34,264 bases of DNA from Thermoplasmata archaeon (GCA_022750155.1 JAKIWG010000025.1:1-34264), one strand, 5' to 3'. Shown: positions 7,543 to 16,210, counted from the stretch's first letter. The notes: generated from the letters alone by a model not told the origin. A program made the numbers and translations.

Positions 7543-8844
7543 GTGACGTTCCCCTCGTTGCGGGGGTTCCGGGACTATCCTCCGCCCGAAGCCGGCGCCC
7601 GCTCGGAGCTCCGAAGCCGGATGCGTGCCGTGGCTCGACGCTGCGCGTTCATGGAGCTCGAGACCCCGAGCGTGGAGAGCCTCGAGCTGTTCAAGGTCAA
7701 GAGCGGCGAGGAGATCGGCCAGCAGGCCTGGGCGTTCACCGACAAGGGTCAGCGCGAGGTCTGCCTGGTCAGCGAGACGACCCCCTCCCTCGCCCGGGTC
7801 TTCGTGGACCGCGCCAAGTCCGAGCCGCTGCCCGTCAAGTGGTTCACCGTCTCCAAGCTGTGGCGTTACGAAGAACCCCAGGCCGGCCGTACGCGAGAGT
7901 TCCTCCAGTTCAACCTCGACATCCTGGGCGTCGAGGGGCCCGAGGCCGACGCGGAGGTCCTGGGCACGGCGTCCCTCCTACTCGACGAGGTCGGGGCGAA
8001 GGGGCTCTACCGGTTCCGGCTCAACGACCGGCGGCTCGCCGAAGGGATCGGCGCGAGCCTTGGGGTCCTCGACCCTCCGAGGTTCTTTCGGGCCCTCGAC
8101 CGGTTCCGCAAACTGTCGACCGAGGAGTTCGACCGGGAACTCTCGGCGTCGGGGGTCGATGCTCCGGGACGCCGCAGGCTGGGCGAGCTGTTGACCGCGG
8201 TGGGGACCGGGGTCCCTGCCGGCCAGGTCGAGGCGAGGTTCCGGAGCCTCCTGGAGTGGCCCCTCGCGGCGCCCGGACCGGCCGGGGTCGCGCGTCTCAC
8301 CGCGCTGTTCCGTCTCCTGCAGAACGCGGGCCTCTCCGAGCTCATCGTGTTCGACCCGACGGTCGTGCGCGGGCTCGCCTACTACACCTCGACGGTCTTC
8401 GAGGCGTACGACGCCTCGGGGGACCTACGGTCCCTGTTCGGCGGGGGGCGATACGACCACCTGGTCGAGCTGTTCGGCGGTCCGGCCACGCCGGCCGTCG
8501 GTCTCGCGATCGGCGACCAGACGCTCGAGCTCCTCCTCAAAGGGCACGGACGATGGCCGGAGGGGGAGCCGCCGCTCGACACGTACGTCGTGGCGGTCTC
8601 CGACGCCGAGGTACCGCTCGCGCTCGAGTGGGTCCAGCGGCTACGACGGGCCGGTCGCTCCGCGGATTCGGACCTGATGGGCCGGTCGATGTCCCGTCAG
8701 CTCAAGGAGGCGGCCCGGCGACGCGCGCGACGCGCCCTGATCCTCGGCCCGCGCGAGATCGAGCGGGGCGTGGTGATCGTGCGGGACCTCACGACGGGGG
8801 TTCAGCAGGAGCGCTCGCCGGATGCGGTGCTAGCACCGGAGTGA
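7543..8844 (+). CDS. hisS: Histidyl-tRNA synthetase
   Basis: The 433-residue class II synthetase charges tRNA-His. Recognition features are the N-terminal RGFRDYPP, motif 2 around residues 106-125 (WRYEEPQAGRTREFLQF, with the ATP-binding Arg), the HisRS-specific histidine site GLAYYTSTVFEAYD, and motif 3 with FGGGRYDHL. The C-terminal anticodon-binding domain ends in a VVIVRDLTTG strand. The GTG start places RGFRDY at the usual distance from the N-terminus. The last 56 nt overlap the 3' end of the convergent nuclease gene. Confidence 0.96.
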   Translation: MTFPSLRGFRDYPPPEAGARSELRSRMRAVARRCAFMELETPSVESLELFKVKSGEEIGQQAWAFTDKGQREVCLVSETTPSLARVFVDRAKSEPLPVKWFTVSKLWRYEEPQAGRTREFLQFNLDILGVEGPEADAEVLGTASLLLDEVGAKGLYRFRLNDRRLAEGIGASLGVLDPPRFFRALDRFRKLSTEEFDRELSASGVDAPGRRRLGELLTAVGTGVPAGQVEARFRSLLEWPLAAPGPAGVARLTALFRLLQNAGLSELIVFDPTVVRGLAYYTSTVFEAYDASGDLRSLFGGGRYDHLVELFGGPATPAVGLAIGDQTLELLLKGHGRWPEGEPPLDTYVVAVSDAEVPLALEWVQRLRRAGRSADSDLMGRSMSRQLKEAARRRARRALILGPREIERGVVIVRDLTTGVQQERSPDAVLAPE

Positions 8845-9586
8845 TCCCCTCGATCGTGGGGCCGTCCCAGAGCAGGATGCCGTCCGGAGAGACGGCGCCG
8901 TCGACGTAGCCGTACCAGTACACGACGGCGCCCTCGCCGAACAGTTCGGTGTACGGGCCGAGCTGGCGCTTGAGGTTCTTGCGGAGCTCGACGTCGTCGC
9001 CGAAGTTCGCCTTCGATTCGATCCACTTGAGCCTCTGGCCGTAGAAGATGATCGGGTGGTCGAGGAGCGCGTCGGGGGTCTTCGTGTACTTCCCGCGGAG
9101 GTCCTCCTCGGTGCGGTACTTGATCCCGTGCTGCTCGAGCCAACGGTAGAGCCTCGCCTCGCCGCGCTTGCCGCGCTCCCGCTGCATCTCCATGCCCCGG
9201 GGGGAGTAGATCGGGTCGGCGGCGAGGAGCTGCTCGACCTCGGTGCGCACCCGCTGGTCCGGGGCCTGCTCCGGGTGGAGGAACGTCTGCCAGACCCGCT
9301 TTCTCGGGATGCCGAGCTCTCCGAGGAGGAGCTGGCCCAACAGGACGGGGGGGAACGACCACTCGTGGGCGATGTCGAGCATCGAGCGGCCGTGCTTCCA
9401 TTGCGAGGCGAGCCGCCCGACCTGTCGCTTGAGCACGTAGAAACGGCGCGTCGCATCCCGGGTCACCCGGTGGGTATGGATGACGAACAGGAGCTCCTCA
9501 TCGAGGTGCTCCTCGTGCGCGACCTTGTGGACATCGTCCGGAGTGGCCAACGAATCGAGGAGGCGTTGGTAGGTTGCGCGGTCCAT
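8789..9586 (-). CDS. TPD-motif protein, archaeal homologue of CDIN1 (C15orf41), putative PD-(D/E)xK nuclease
   Basis: The 265-residue protein starts at ATG 9586. An N-terminal helical region (about 1-120) contains two HTH-like segments (HGRSMLDIAHEWSFPP and the following LLGQLLLGELGIPRKRVW). The C-terminal nuclease-like domain carries E143 (RGEARL), the T170-P-D172 motif and E190-S-K192 (KWIESKANFGDD), matching a PD-(D/E)xK core. The human member of this family, CDIN1, interacts with codanin-1 and is mutated in congenital dyserythropoietic anaemia type I; archaeal members have no established role that I know of. A CTAAAAG element at 9656-9662, seen on the plus strand, is a possible minus-strand promoter. 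The substrate is unknown. Confidence 0.8.
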   Translation of the reverse strand: MDRATYQRLLDSLATPDDVHKVAHEEHLDEELLFVIHTHRVTRDATRRFYVLKRQVGRLASQWKHGRSMLDIAHEWSFPPVLLGQLLLGELGIPRKRVWQTFLHPEQAPDQRVRTEVEQLLAADPIYSPRGMEMQRERGKRGEARLYRWLEQHGIKYRTEEDLRGKYTKTPDALLDHPIIFYGQRLKWIESKANFGDDVELRKNLKRQLGPYTELFGEGAVVYWYGYVDGAVSPDGILLWDGPTIEGITPVLAPHPASAPAEPPS

Positions 9587-9683
9587 GGGGTGGAATCTAT
9601 TCGGCCGGAGAGCGGGTGCGAATCCGAAGGTTCGTTCAGAGGGAGCGGCGGCACCGCTAAAAGCTTTGGCGCGCGCGCACGAT

Positions 9684-10490
9684 TCACTCCCGCCAGTCGA
9701 TCCCGATCGTCCGCAGCGACAGCTTCGGGATGGGGGGCATACGGCGCTTGTGGCGGTTATGGGCCACCCGCGCGGCGATCCGTCGCACCTCGCCCGGATC
9801 GATCCCCGTGGCCGAGGCGATCTCCTCCTCGCTGCGGAGCTCCTCCAGCCCCCGCAACACCCGGTCGAGCTCCGCGTACGGAAGGCCGAGCTCGCCTTCG
9901 TCGGTCTGCCCCTCCCACAGGCCGGCCGTCGGCGGGCGGGCGCGGATCGCCCCGGGGAGCCCCAGCGCCTCGGCGAGAGCCCGCACCTCGGTCTTGTACA
10001 GGTCCCCGATCGGCAGGAGGTCGGCCCCCCCGTCCCCGTACTTGGTGAAGTAGCCGAGCAACAGCTCGGATTTGTTGCCCGTCCCGAGCACCAGGCGGTG
10101 GCCCCGACGTCCAATCGTGTAGAGGAGAAGCATCCGGATCCGCGCCTTGATGTTCCCGACCGACTCGCGGTCGAGACCGGAACCGATCGCTGCGAGTACC
10201 GCCGCCTCGACGGGGGCGATGGGGACCTCGACGCACTCCACCTCCAGCGACCGCGCGTACTCCCGGGTCTCCCGGGTGAGCCCCTCGGCCTGGGCGGCGT
10301 CGGGCAGCAGCACGGCCGTCACGGCCTTCGCGCCGAGCGCATCGCGGGCGAGGCGTGCCGCCAACGCCGAGTCAATCCCTCCGGAGAGCCCGAGTACGAC
10401 CCCGGAGGCACCGGCCCCGGCGACATGGGAGCGCAGGAACTGGTGGATCGTGGATTCTGCGTGCGCGGGCGTTCGGGGAACGAGGTTCAT
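9684..10490 (-). CDS. nadE: NAD+ synthase (ammonia-dependent)
   Basis: The 268-residue enzyme converts deamido-NAD and ammonia to NAD+ with ATP in the last step of NAD synthesis. The ATP-pyrophosphatase P-loop SGGIDS is at 36-41. Further family motifs are GNIKARIRM, GTGNKSE, YFTKYGDGGADLLPIGDLYKTEV and the C-terminal RRMPPIPKL. There is no glutaminase domain, so free ammonia is the likely nitrogen source. The ATG overlaps the stop of the upstream RaSEA gene (ATGA), indicating translational coupling. Confidence 0.96.
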   Translation of the reverse strand: MNLVPRTPAHAESTIHQFLRSHVAGAGASGVVLGLSGGIDSALAARLARDALGAKAVTAVLLPDAAQAEGLTRETREYARSLEVECVEVPIAPVEAAVLAAIGSGLDRESVGNIKARIRMLLLYTIGRRGHRLVLGTGNKSELLLGYFTKYGDGGADLLPIGDLYKTEVRALAEALGLPGAIRARPPTAGLWEGQTDEGELGLPYAELDRVLRGLEELRSEEEIASATGIDPGEVRRIAARVAHNRHKRRMPPIPKLSLRTIGIDWRE

Positions 10491-11506
10491 GCCTCGACCC
10501 CGAGCGCCTCCAGCCGTCCCAGCGACCGATAGTCGGCCCGGCACGCGCAATCGAGCTCGGACAAGCCGTCGAACCGCTGCGAGAGCGAGGCCTCCTCGAG
10601 CGCCGCCAGCACGGCGCGGTCGCAGGTCCGGCAATTGTGCGGGCCGCGGGGAAGCCCCCCCGCGGTGGGGAACGTGACCAGCCTCGTGCTCCCGCGTATC
10701 TTCGCCCCCTCCTGCATGACGTGGACAAGGCTCCACAGCCAGGGGGGCCGGTACCGGCCGCGACGGAACAGCCACTCCACCACGGTTCCGTTCTGGATGT
10801 GGACCGGATTGACCGAAAGCGTGTCGAACCGCGGGGCGGCCTCGGCGATGCTCGCGAGCACGTCAGCGACCGCCTCCTCCTCGGTGAGATACGGGGGCTT
10901 GAGGAGCAGGTAGCCCTTCGAGCGGATGCCGAGCGCGCGGATCCGTTCCGATGCGGCGAAGTACTCCGAGGGCGGCGAACCCTTGTTGATGAGGCGCCGG
11001 AGCACCTCGGGCTGAGTCGACTCGAGCCCTTCGGCGACCTCGAGCTCCCCCGCAAAAGCGTCGCGCAGGGGGGCGAGCGTCGCTTCGGTGGCGAATTCGG
11101 GGAGGGTCTCGAAGAGGATCCGTCGTGCCTTGGCGCCGAAGGTCGCCACGATCGCGCGCCGCGATGCCGGGTCGACCTCGCGGTCGTCGAGGAAGGAACC
11201 GGAGGTGTAGATCTTCACGTACGGTTCCCCGCGATACGCCCGCATCGCATGCTCGAGCTGGGTGGCGAGCTCTCCGGGGGTCGCCGAGCGGCCCAAGGTG
11301 TCCTTGGCGTAGCCGCACATCGAGCAGCCCTTGACGTCAGCCCAGTAGCACCCGCGCGTGCGCAGGATGAGGACGAACGCCCGCACGCGCTCCTCCCCGA
11401 TCGCCTCGTCCTCGGACCAGAGGTTCACGTAGCGGGCCGCGGAATCCGCCATCGCCGGCGGGGGACGACGGTCCCGCGCCACCTCCCGGGCAACGGATCC
11501 CTGCAT
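10487..11506 (-). CDS. RaSEA-type archaeosine biosynthesis radical SAM protein
   Basis: The 339-residue protein matches the family formerly described as radical SAM TIGR01210, now RaSEA. With ArcS it converts the lysine adduct of preQ0-tRNA to archaeosine at tRNA position 15. The cluster cysteines are C53, C61 and C64 (RGCYWADVKGCSMCGY), an unusual C-x7-C-x2-C spacing that is characteristic of the family. The C-terminal part has extra Cys pairs (CRTCD and CAC) that may bind a metal. ATG 11506 is used because it nearly abuts the ribK stop at 11509; an internal ATG at 11452 is also possible. Confidence 0.88.
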   Translation of the reverse strand: MQGSVAREVARDRRPPPAMADSAARYVNLWSEDEAIGEERVRAFVLILRTRGCYWADVKGCSMCGYAKDTLGRSATPGELATQLEHAMRAYRGEPYVKIYTSGSFLDDREVDPASRRAIVATFGAKARRILFETLPEFATEATLAPLRDAFAGELEVAEGLESTQPEVLRRLINKGSPPSEYFAASERIRALGIRSKGYLLLKPPYLTEEEAVADVLASIAEAAPRFDTLSVNPVHIQNGTVVEWLFRRGRYRPPWLWSLVHVMQEGAKIRGSTRLVTFPTAGGLPRGPHNCRTCDRAVLAALEEASLSQRFDGLSELDCACRADYRSLGRLEALGVEA

Positions 11507-11508
11507 CG

Positions 11509-12195
11509 CTACGCCTCCCGGATCTCGACGTCCAGGGGGTCGCCGTCCTTGACGCGGAGCGCCTCGCGCAGCGACACGGCGCAGATGAATTCGACCACAT
11601 CCTGGTGGTGGGTGCGGTCCGGAATGATCAGGTGGGAGAGCGGACCCCCGAGCTCGGAGGGATAGCAGGTCGCGCCCCCGAAGGTCCGTCCGCTCGCCTG
11701 GAACCCGTCGATCCGGACCCCGTTCCAGTGCTTGACCGATCCGACCTTGAGCATGTCCGAGGCCGAGACCCGGACGTTGAGAGTGCCCGGAAACGGCGTG
11801 TAACCCAGGCGCTCGGTGAACTGCACGACGTAGCCGGGCTGGCTCAGGTAGTATCGGCCCTCGCCGAGACCGGAACTGACCGTCCCCCGGAACTGCACCC
11901 GGGCGGGTCCCTCGAAGATTCGACGGTACCCGTGGTACTCCTTGCGCAGGAGATCCACCGCGAGCGGGGTGAGGAGGAGCCGCTGCTTGCGCGCCCCGAG
12001 GGTCCGGGTGAGGTACCCCTCCTTGTCGAGCGCCATCAGGTAGCGGTCGGCCGCCTGCTGGCTCACCCCGATCCGATCCCCTGCCTCGCGGGAGGTGAGC
12101 ACGACGGCAACATGGTCCCCACCGGCCCCGGCGAGGATCTTGAGAAGCTGGACCTCCTCCCCCTTCAGGCGAGGCCGTCGGGGCGGGGTCGACAC
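11509..12195 (-). CDS. ribK: CTP-dependent riboflavin kinase with N-terminal winged helix
   Basis: The 228-residue protein phosphorylates riboflavin to FMN using CTP, the archaeal alternative to the bacterial ATP-dependent enzyme. Residues about 10-85 form a winged-helix domain (SREAGDRIGVSQQAADRYLMAL), as in the HTH-RibK fusions sometimes called RbkR, which also repress riboflavin genes. The kinase domain begins at GTVSSGLGEGRYYLSQ and includes the nucleotide-site motif LGYTPFPGTLNVRV. The start is GTG 12195, 17 nt after the LSm stop. Direct DNA regulation by this protein is an inference from the fusion. Confidence 0.93.
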   Translation of the reverse strand: MSTPPRRPRLKGEEVQLLKILAGAGGDHVAVVLTSREAGDRIGVSQQAADRYLMALDKEGYLTRTLGARKQRLLLTPLAVDLLRKEYHGYRRIFEGPARVQFRGTVSSGLGEGRYYLSQPGYVVQFTERLGYTPFPGTLNVRVSASDMLKVGSVKHWNGVRIDGFQASGRTFGGATCYPSELGGPLSHLIIPDRTHHQDVVEFICAVSLREALRVKDGDPLDVEIREA

Positions 12196-12212
12196 GTGCC
12201 GACACTCCGGGA

Positions 12213-12455
12213 TCAGGCGGCTTTGGCGGCGGTACCCATCGGCGCCTGAAGGCTCACGACGTTCGAGCCCCGCAGGACGACGCGGCCGAGGCGTCGGGTG
12301 ACCTCGTGGGTCTTCTCCTCCACCTCGTCGAGGACGAGATTCATGTGCTCGTCGCCGCCCAGGAGCCGGCCGGCGAGCACGCGGCCGTCCTTGAGCTGGA
12401 GGATGATCTTCTGCTGGAGCATTCGCTCGAGGAGGGCGTGGGGAGGGATGTCCAT
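12213..12455 (-). CDS. LSm (Sm-like) RNA-binding protein
   Basis: The 80-residue protein has the two Sm motifs. Sm1 is ILQLKDGRVLAGRLLGGDEHMNLVLDEVEE (key residues D23-G24, D35, N38), and Sm2 is RRLGRVVLRGSNVVSL with the RG ring residues that contact uridine-rich RNA. Archaeal LSm proteins form heptamers. It is the first gene of the LSm-ribK-RaSEA-nadE operon. A CTTAAG box about 28 nt upstream predicts a leaderless mRNA. Confidence 0.93.
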   Translation of the reverse strand: MDIPPHALLERMLQQKIILQLKDGRVLAGRLLGGDEHMNLVLDEVEEKTHEVTRRLGRVVLRGSNVVSLQAPMGTAAKAA

Positions 12456-12479
12456 CGGGCGACCGACCCGGGTGATTTC

Positions 12480-12485
12480 CTTAAG
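12480..12485 (-). promoter_or_regulatory. CTTAAG TATA box of the LSm operon
   Basis: The palindromic box is centred about 28 nt before the LSm ATG at 12455. Being symmetric, it could also direct plus-strand transcription from about 12509 towards citrate synthase. The same box occurs in the divergent regulator/peptide promoter at 16211. Confidence 0.55.
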
Positions 12486-12500
12486 CCTTTCCGAAAGGCT
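12484..12500. promoter_or_regulatory. 17-bp near-perfect palindrome next to the LSm/citrate synthase promoter
   Basis: AGCCTTTC-C-GAAAGGCT has perfect 8-bp arms around one central base and overlaps the TATA box by two bases. It lies where BRE and upstream factors would sit for the LSm operon, and downstream of the box for plus-strand transcription. An operator is the simplest reading; an RNA hairpin in a citrate synthase leader is the alternative. Confidence 0.45.
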
Positions 12501-12610
12501 CGGGATGGGTCCTCCCGCCGCCCGCGCCCGGCGCAGGACGGTGAACGCGCTCGCCCCGGGGCGACGGCGATGCTATGTCCCCGAGGAAGCTCGCCCGCGC
12601 CGGTGTCCCG

Positions 12611-13741
12611 ATGAGCGCCTCCTCCCGCGGCCTCGAAGGCGTCGTGATCGGCCGCTCGGCGATCACCCTCGTGGAGGGCGAAACCGGTGGTCTGGCCTAC
12701 CGGGGTTTTCGCATCGCGGAGCTCGTGCCCGGCGCGCCGTACGAATCGGTCATCCACCTCCTGCTCTGGGGTGAGCCCCCCTCGGAGCAGCCTCCCTCCC
12801 GGCTCTCCCGTGAGCTGGCGGGCCGAAGGTCGCTCCCCCGGCGGCTGGAGAGCCTGGTGGATTCCGTCAGCCCCGGACTTCCTCCGCTGGAGGCGCTCCG
12901 CACGATGATCTCCGCGATGGGCGACGGTTCGTTCGGCTATCCCCCGACCGTCGAGCAGGTGTTCGACCTCATCGCCCGGACGCCGACGATGCTGACGCGG
13001 TACGTTCGGCGGTCCGCCGGAGAGCGGGCGGTGGCTCCCCGGGCGGACCTCGGACACGTGGCGAACTATCTGTACATGCTCGAGGGGGTCGTCCCCGACC
13101 CGCGAAAGGTCCGCGCCCTGGAAGGGTACTTCGTTCTGTTGGCGGACCACGGGATGAACGCCTCGACCTTCGCGCTGCGCGTGGTGCTCTCGACGAACTC
13201 CGACCTCGTGTCGGCCGCCACCGCCGGGCTGGCCGCGCTCAAGGGCCCCCTCCACGGGGGGGCTCCGGCAAAGGTCTCGGACATGCTCGACGGCGTGGGA
13301 ACTCCAGAGAACGCCGAGAAATGGATCGCCCAGGCGCTGGCTCGCAAGGAGCGCCTGATGGGGTTCGGGCACCGGGCCTACAAGGTCGAGGACCCGAGGG
13401 CCGTGATCCTGAAGCAGATCGCAGGCGAAGTAGCGGACCCGGCCCGTCTCGCCCTCGCCGAACGCGTGGAGTCGGTGGCCCTCGACGCCTTGGAGCGACA
13501 GCGGGCGGGCCGCCGCCTGTACACCAACGTCGAGTACTATGGCGCCGTAGTCCTCGAGTCGGTGGGCCTCCCTCGCGACCTGTTCACCCCGACGTTCGCC
13601 CTCGCACGGACCGCGGGATGGGGCGCCCACGCCCTCGAGCAGGCCGCGGAGAACCGCCTAATCCGTCCGGACGTGGAGTACGTCGGACCGGCCCCTGGCC
13701 GGCGGTGGCCGGAGCGATCGGCCGGCGCCCCTCCGCACTAG
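12611..13741 (+). CDS. gltA: Citrate synthase (or 2-methylcitrate synthase)
   Basis: The 376-residue protein condenses oxaloacetate with an acyl-CoA. It begins with GLEGVVIGRSAITLVEGETG and YRGFRI, standard for archaeal and Gram-positive type I enzymes. The catalytic His motifs GPLHGGAP and GFGHRAYK are present, and the C-terminal catalytic region reads NVEYYGAVVLESVGLP ... FALARTAGWGAHALEQ. I chose ATG 12611, five residues before RGLEG as in relatives; ATG 12575 would add 12 residues. Citrate and 2-methylcitrate synthases are not reliably separated by inspection. With KorAB, a TCA-cycle role is likely. It converges with dnaK. Confidence 0.93.
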   Translation: MSASSRGLEGVVIGRSAITLVEGETGGLAYRGFRIAELVPGAPYESVIHLLLWGEPPSEQPPSRLSRELAGRRSLPRRLESLVDSVSPGLPPLEALRTMISAMGDGSFGYPPTVEQVFDLIARTPTMLTRYVRRSAGERAVAPRADLGHVANYLYMLEGVVPDPRKVRALEGYFVLLADHGMNASTFALRVVLSTNSDLVSAATAGLAALKGPLHGGAPAKVSDMLDGVGTPENAEKWIAQALARKERLMGFGHRAYKVEDPRAVILKQIAGEVADPARLALAERVESVALDALERQRAGRRLYTNVEYYGAVVLESVGLPRDLFTPTFALARTAGWGAHALEQAAENRLIRPDVEYVGPAPGRRWPERSAGAPPH

Positions 13742-13767
13742 ACTCGGCGAACGGGTGGGGCGTCGTC

Positions 13768-15663
13768 CTACGCCTGGCCTTTCCCGTCCCCGGTATCCTT
13801 GTCGACGACCTTGAACTCGGCGTCCACCGGTCCCGGGCCCGAGGGGGCCGTCTCGTCCGGAGGGGCCGCGGGCCCGGGCGAATCGGTCGGCGGTTCCGGT
13901 CCCTCGGAGGGCTTGACGTCCTGGTAGAGCTTCTGGGCGATCGCGTGGAGCGCCTTCGTCAGCTCGTCCACCTGGCGGGCGAGGTCGGTGGTGTCCTTGG
14001 AGGCGAGGGCGGTGCGCAGCGTCGCCACCTTCGCCCGCACGTCGGCCGCGTCGGCCTCGGAGATCTTCGCCTTGTTCTCCTCGAGGACCCGCTCGGCCTC
14101 GTAGCTGAGGGATTCGGCCTTGTTGCGGGATTCCGCGGAGGTGGCCCGCAGCCGGTCCTGTTCGGCGAACTGGGCGGCCTGCTTCAGCATCCGGTCGACC
14201 TCCTCCTTGGTCAGTTTGTTGGAGGCGGTGATGGTGATCCCCTGCTTCTTGCTCGTCGCAAGGTCCTTCGCCGACACGTTCAGGATCCCGTTCGCGTCGA
14301 TGTCGAAGGAGACCTCGACCTGGGGGGTCCCACGCGGTGCGGGCGGGATCCCGGTGAGCATGAAATCGCCGAGGGCGACGTTGTCCGCCGCCAGCGGGCG
14401 CTCTCCCTGGTAGACCTTGATCTCCACCGAGCTCTGGCTGTCGCTGGCGGTCGTGAAAATCTGGCTCTTGCGCGTCGGGATCGTCGTGTTCCGCTCGATG
14501 AGCTTGGTGAACACCCCGCCGAGGGTCTCGACCCCGAGGGAGAGGGGGGTCACGTCGAGCAGGAGCACGTCCTTGACCTCGCCGGCGAGCACGCCTCCCT
14601 GGATCGCCGCCCCCATGGCCACGCACTCCATCGGGTCGACGCCGTGTTCGATGGGCCGCCCGACCTCTTGTTCGACGAGCTTCTGGACGATGGGCATCCG
14701 GGTCGGCCCCCCCACGAGGACGATCCGGTCGACCTGATCCTTCGAGAGCTTCGCGTCCTTGAGCGCCTGCTGCACGGGAGCCCGGCACCGCTCGAGGATC
14801 GGACGGACGAGGTCCTCGAGCTTCGCACGGGTCAGCTGGAGGGCGAGATGCTTGGGGCCGTCCTGCGTGGCCGTCAGGAACGGGAGATTGATCTGGGTCT
14901 CGATCGTCGAAGAGAGCTCGATCTTCGACTTCTCGGCAGCGTCCCGTACGCGCTGCATCGCCATCTTGTCCTTCCGGATGTCGATGCCGCTCTCCTTCTG
15001 GAACTCCGAAGCGACGAACTCCGTGAGCGCGTTGTCCATGTCGGTTCCGCCGAGCTGGGTGTCGCCGCTCGTGGAGAGGACCTCGAACACCTTTTCCCCG
15101 AAGTCCATGATCGTGACATCGAGGGTGCCGCCGCCCAGGTCGAAGACGAGAATCTTCTGGCTCTTGCTGACCTTGTCGAGGCCATAGGCAAGGCTGGCTG
15201 CCGTCGGTTCGTTGATGATCCGGACGACGTCCAGACCGGCGATCGCGCCGGCATCCTTCGTCGCCTGGCGCTGGTTGTCGTTGAAGTAGGCGGGGACGGT
15301 GATGACCGCCTTCTCCACCTTCTCACCGAGAAACGCCTCGGCATCCCTCTTGATCTTCTGGAGGAGGAACGCGGAGAGCTGCTGGGGGGTGTACTCCTTC
15401 CCGAAGACCTGGTAGCGGTGGTCGGTCCCCATCTTGCGCTTGAACGCGGAGACCGTCCCCTCCGGGTTGGACACCGCCTGGCGGCGGGCTGGTTCCCCTA
15501 CGATCAGCTGGCCATCCTTGGTGAAGGCGACGTAGGACGGGAACGCCTTGCCACCGCCCACCGTCGTTCCTTCGGCGCTCGGGATGATGACGGGGCGTCC
15601 GCCTTCCAGAAACGAGGCGGCCGAATTGCTGGTTCCCAGGTCGATTCCGATGATCTTCGTCAT
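13768..15663 (-). CDS. dnaK: Hsp70 chaperone DnaK
   Basis: The 631-residue protein starts [14 protein letters not shown] (phosphate 1 loop). It continues with [27 protein letters not shown], the phosphate 2 motif [15 protein letters not shown] and [10 protein letters not shown], then the interdomain linker [13 protein letters not shown] and the substrate-binding domain. The C-terminal lid ends in a Gly/Pro-rich acidic tail. Length matches bacterial DnaK. Archaeal DnaK genes are understood to be of bacterial origin, usually with grpE and dnaJ alongside. Neither partner flanks this copy, which stands alone between citrate synthase and the HxlR-type regulator. Confidence 0.97.
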   Translation of the reverse strand: MTKIIGIDLGTSNSAASFLEGGRPVIIPSAEGTTVGGGKAFPSYVAFTKDGQLIVGEPARRQAVSNPEGTVSAFKRKMGTDHRYQVFGKEYTPQQLSAFLLQKIKRDAEAFLGEKVEKAVITVPAYFNDNQRQATKDAGAIAGLDVVRIINEPTAASLAYGLDKVSKSQKILVFDLGGGTLDVTIMDFGEKVFEVLSTSGDTQLGGTDMDNALTEFVASEFQKESGIDIRKDKMAMQRVRDAAEKSKIELSSTIETQINLPFLTATQDGPKHLALQLTRAKLEDLVRPILERCRAPVQQALKDAKLSKDQVDRIVLVGGPTRMPIVQKLVEQEVGRPIEHGVDPMECVAMGAAIQGGVLAGEVKDVLLLDVTPLSLGVETLGGVFTKLIERNTTIPTRKSQIFTTASDSQSSVEIKVYQGERPLAADNVALGDFMLTGIPPAPRGTPQVEVSFDIDANGILNVSAKDLATSKKQGITITASNKLTKEEVDRMLKQAAQFAEQDRLRATSAESRNKAESLSYEAERVLEENKAKISEADAADVRAKVATLRTALASKDTTDLARQVDELTKALHAIAQKLYQDVKPSEGPEPPTDSPGPAAPPDETAPSGPGPVDAEFKVVDKDTGDGKGQA

Positions 15664-15741
15664 TGGTGTGGTTCCTCGGGAGAAGGGGTGCGTTGCCTCA
15701 CCCACTCCCCTCGTATTCGCAGTATTGGAATGTATGCACTA

Positions 15742-15748
15742 CTATAAG
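15742..15748 (-). promoter_or_regulatory. TATA-like box of dnaK
   Basis: CTTATAG on the minus strand lies in an AT-rich island about 80 nt before the dnaK ATG. Transcription would start near 15718, giving a leader of about 55 nt, longer than the leaderless starts common here. GTATTC/GAATAC arms flank the region on the minus strand and may be a regulator site. Confidence 0.45.
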
Positions 15749-15859
15749 AATACCACCTATGCTGGTTCTGTGCTGACCCGGCCGGTGGGGGGTCAGCGCG
15801 TCCGGGGCTCCTCGGGCCGAACGGGCCGGGCCGGGATTGGACCTCCGGGGTACGCCAAC

Positions 15860-16189
15860 TCAGTGTGCCTGCCGAAGCCACCCCGCCAGCGGCCGCAGGC
15901 TTTGGTACAATTCGGTTCCCGACGCGGTCAGAGCGTAGACCCTCACAGGGCCTCGTGGGCCTGCGGCGCTGTCTCGCCGGACGAGTCGTGCGCGTTCCAA
16001 CGAGCGCAGTGTCGAGGTCAGCGTCGCAGGGCTGACCCCGGAGAGACATTTCTGGATCGGTCCAAACCGCACGGCGCCGTACTTGCCCAGGAGCGAAATC
16101 ACGCAGACGGCCCACTTCTTTCCGACGACGTCGATCAACCCGATGGGCGGGCACGGGCATTCCAACTCGCCCTCGCAGCACTGCGACAC
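15860..16189 (-). CDS. Cys-rich HxlR-family winged-helix regulator
   Basis: The 109-residue protein matches the HxlR winged-helix family: the N-terminal CP motif, GLIDVVGKKWAVCVISLL, then the recognition region LSGVSPATLTSTLRSLERARLV and a wing. The N-terminus is unusually Cys-rich (C4, C5, C11, C13), with further Cys near 29 and 47, suggesting thiol or metalloid sensing. It starts at GTG 16189, about 25 nt from the CTTAAG box, so probably leaderless, and is divergent from the Cys-peptide/arsC/aquaporin genes. I infer that it is the metal(loid) sensor of that operon in place of a classical ArsR. Confidence 0.85.
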   Translation of the reverse strand: MSQCCEGELECPCPPIGLIDVVGKKWAVCVISLLGKYGAVRFGPIQKCLSGVSPATLTSTLRSLERARLVRRDSAAGPRGPVRVYALTASGTELYQSLRPLAGWLRQAH

Positions 16190-16210
16190 TCTGTCCGTAC
16201 GTAGCGGCGC

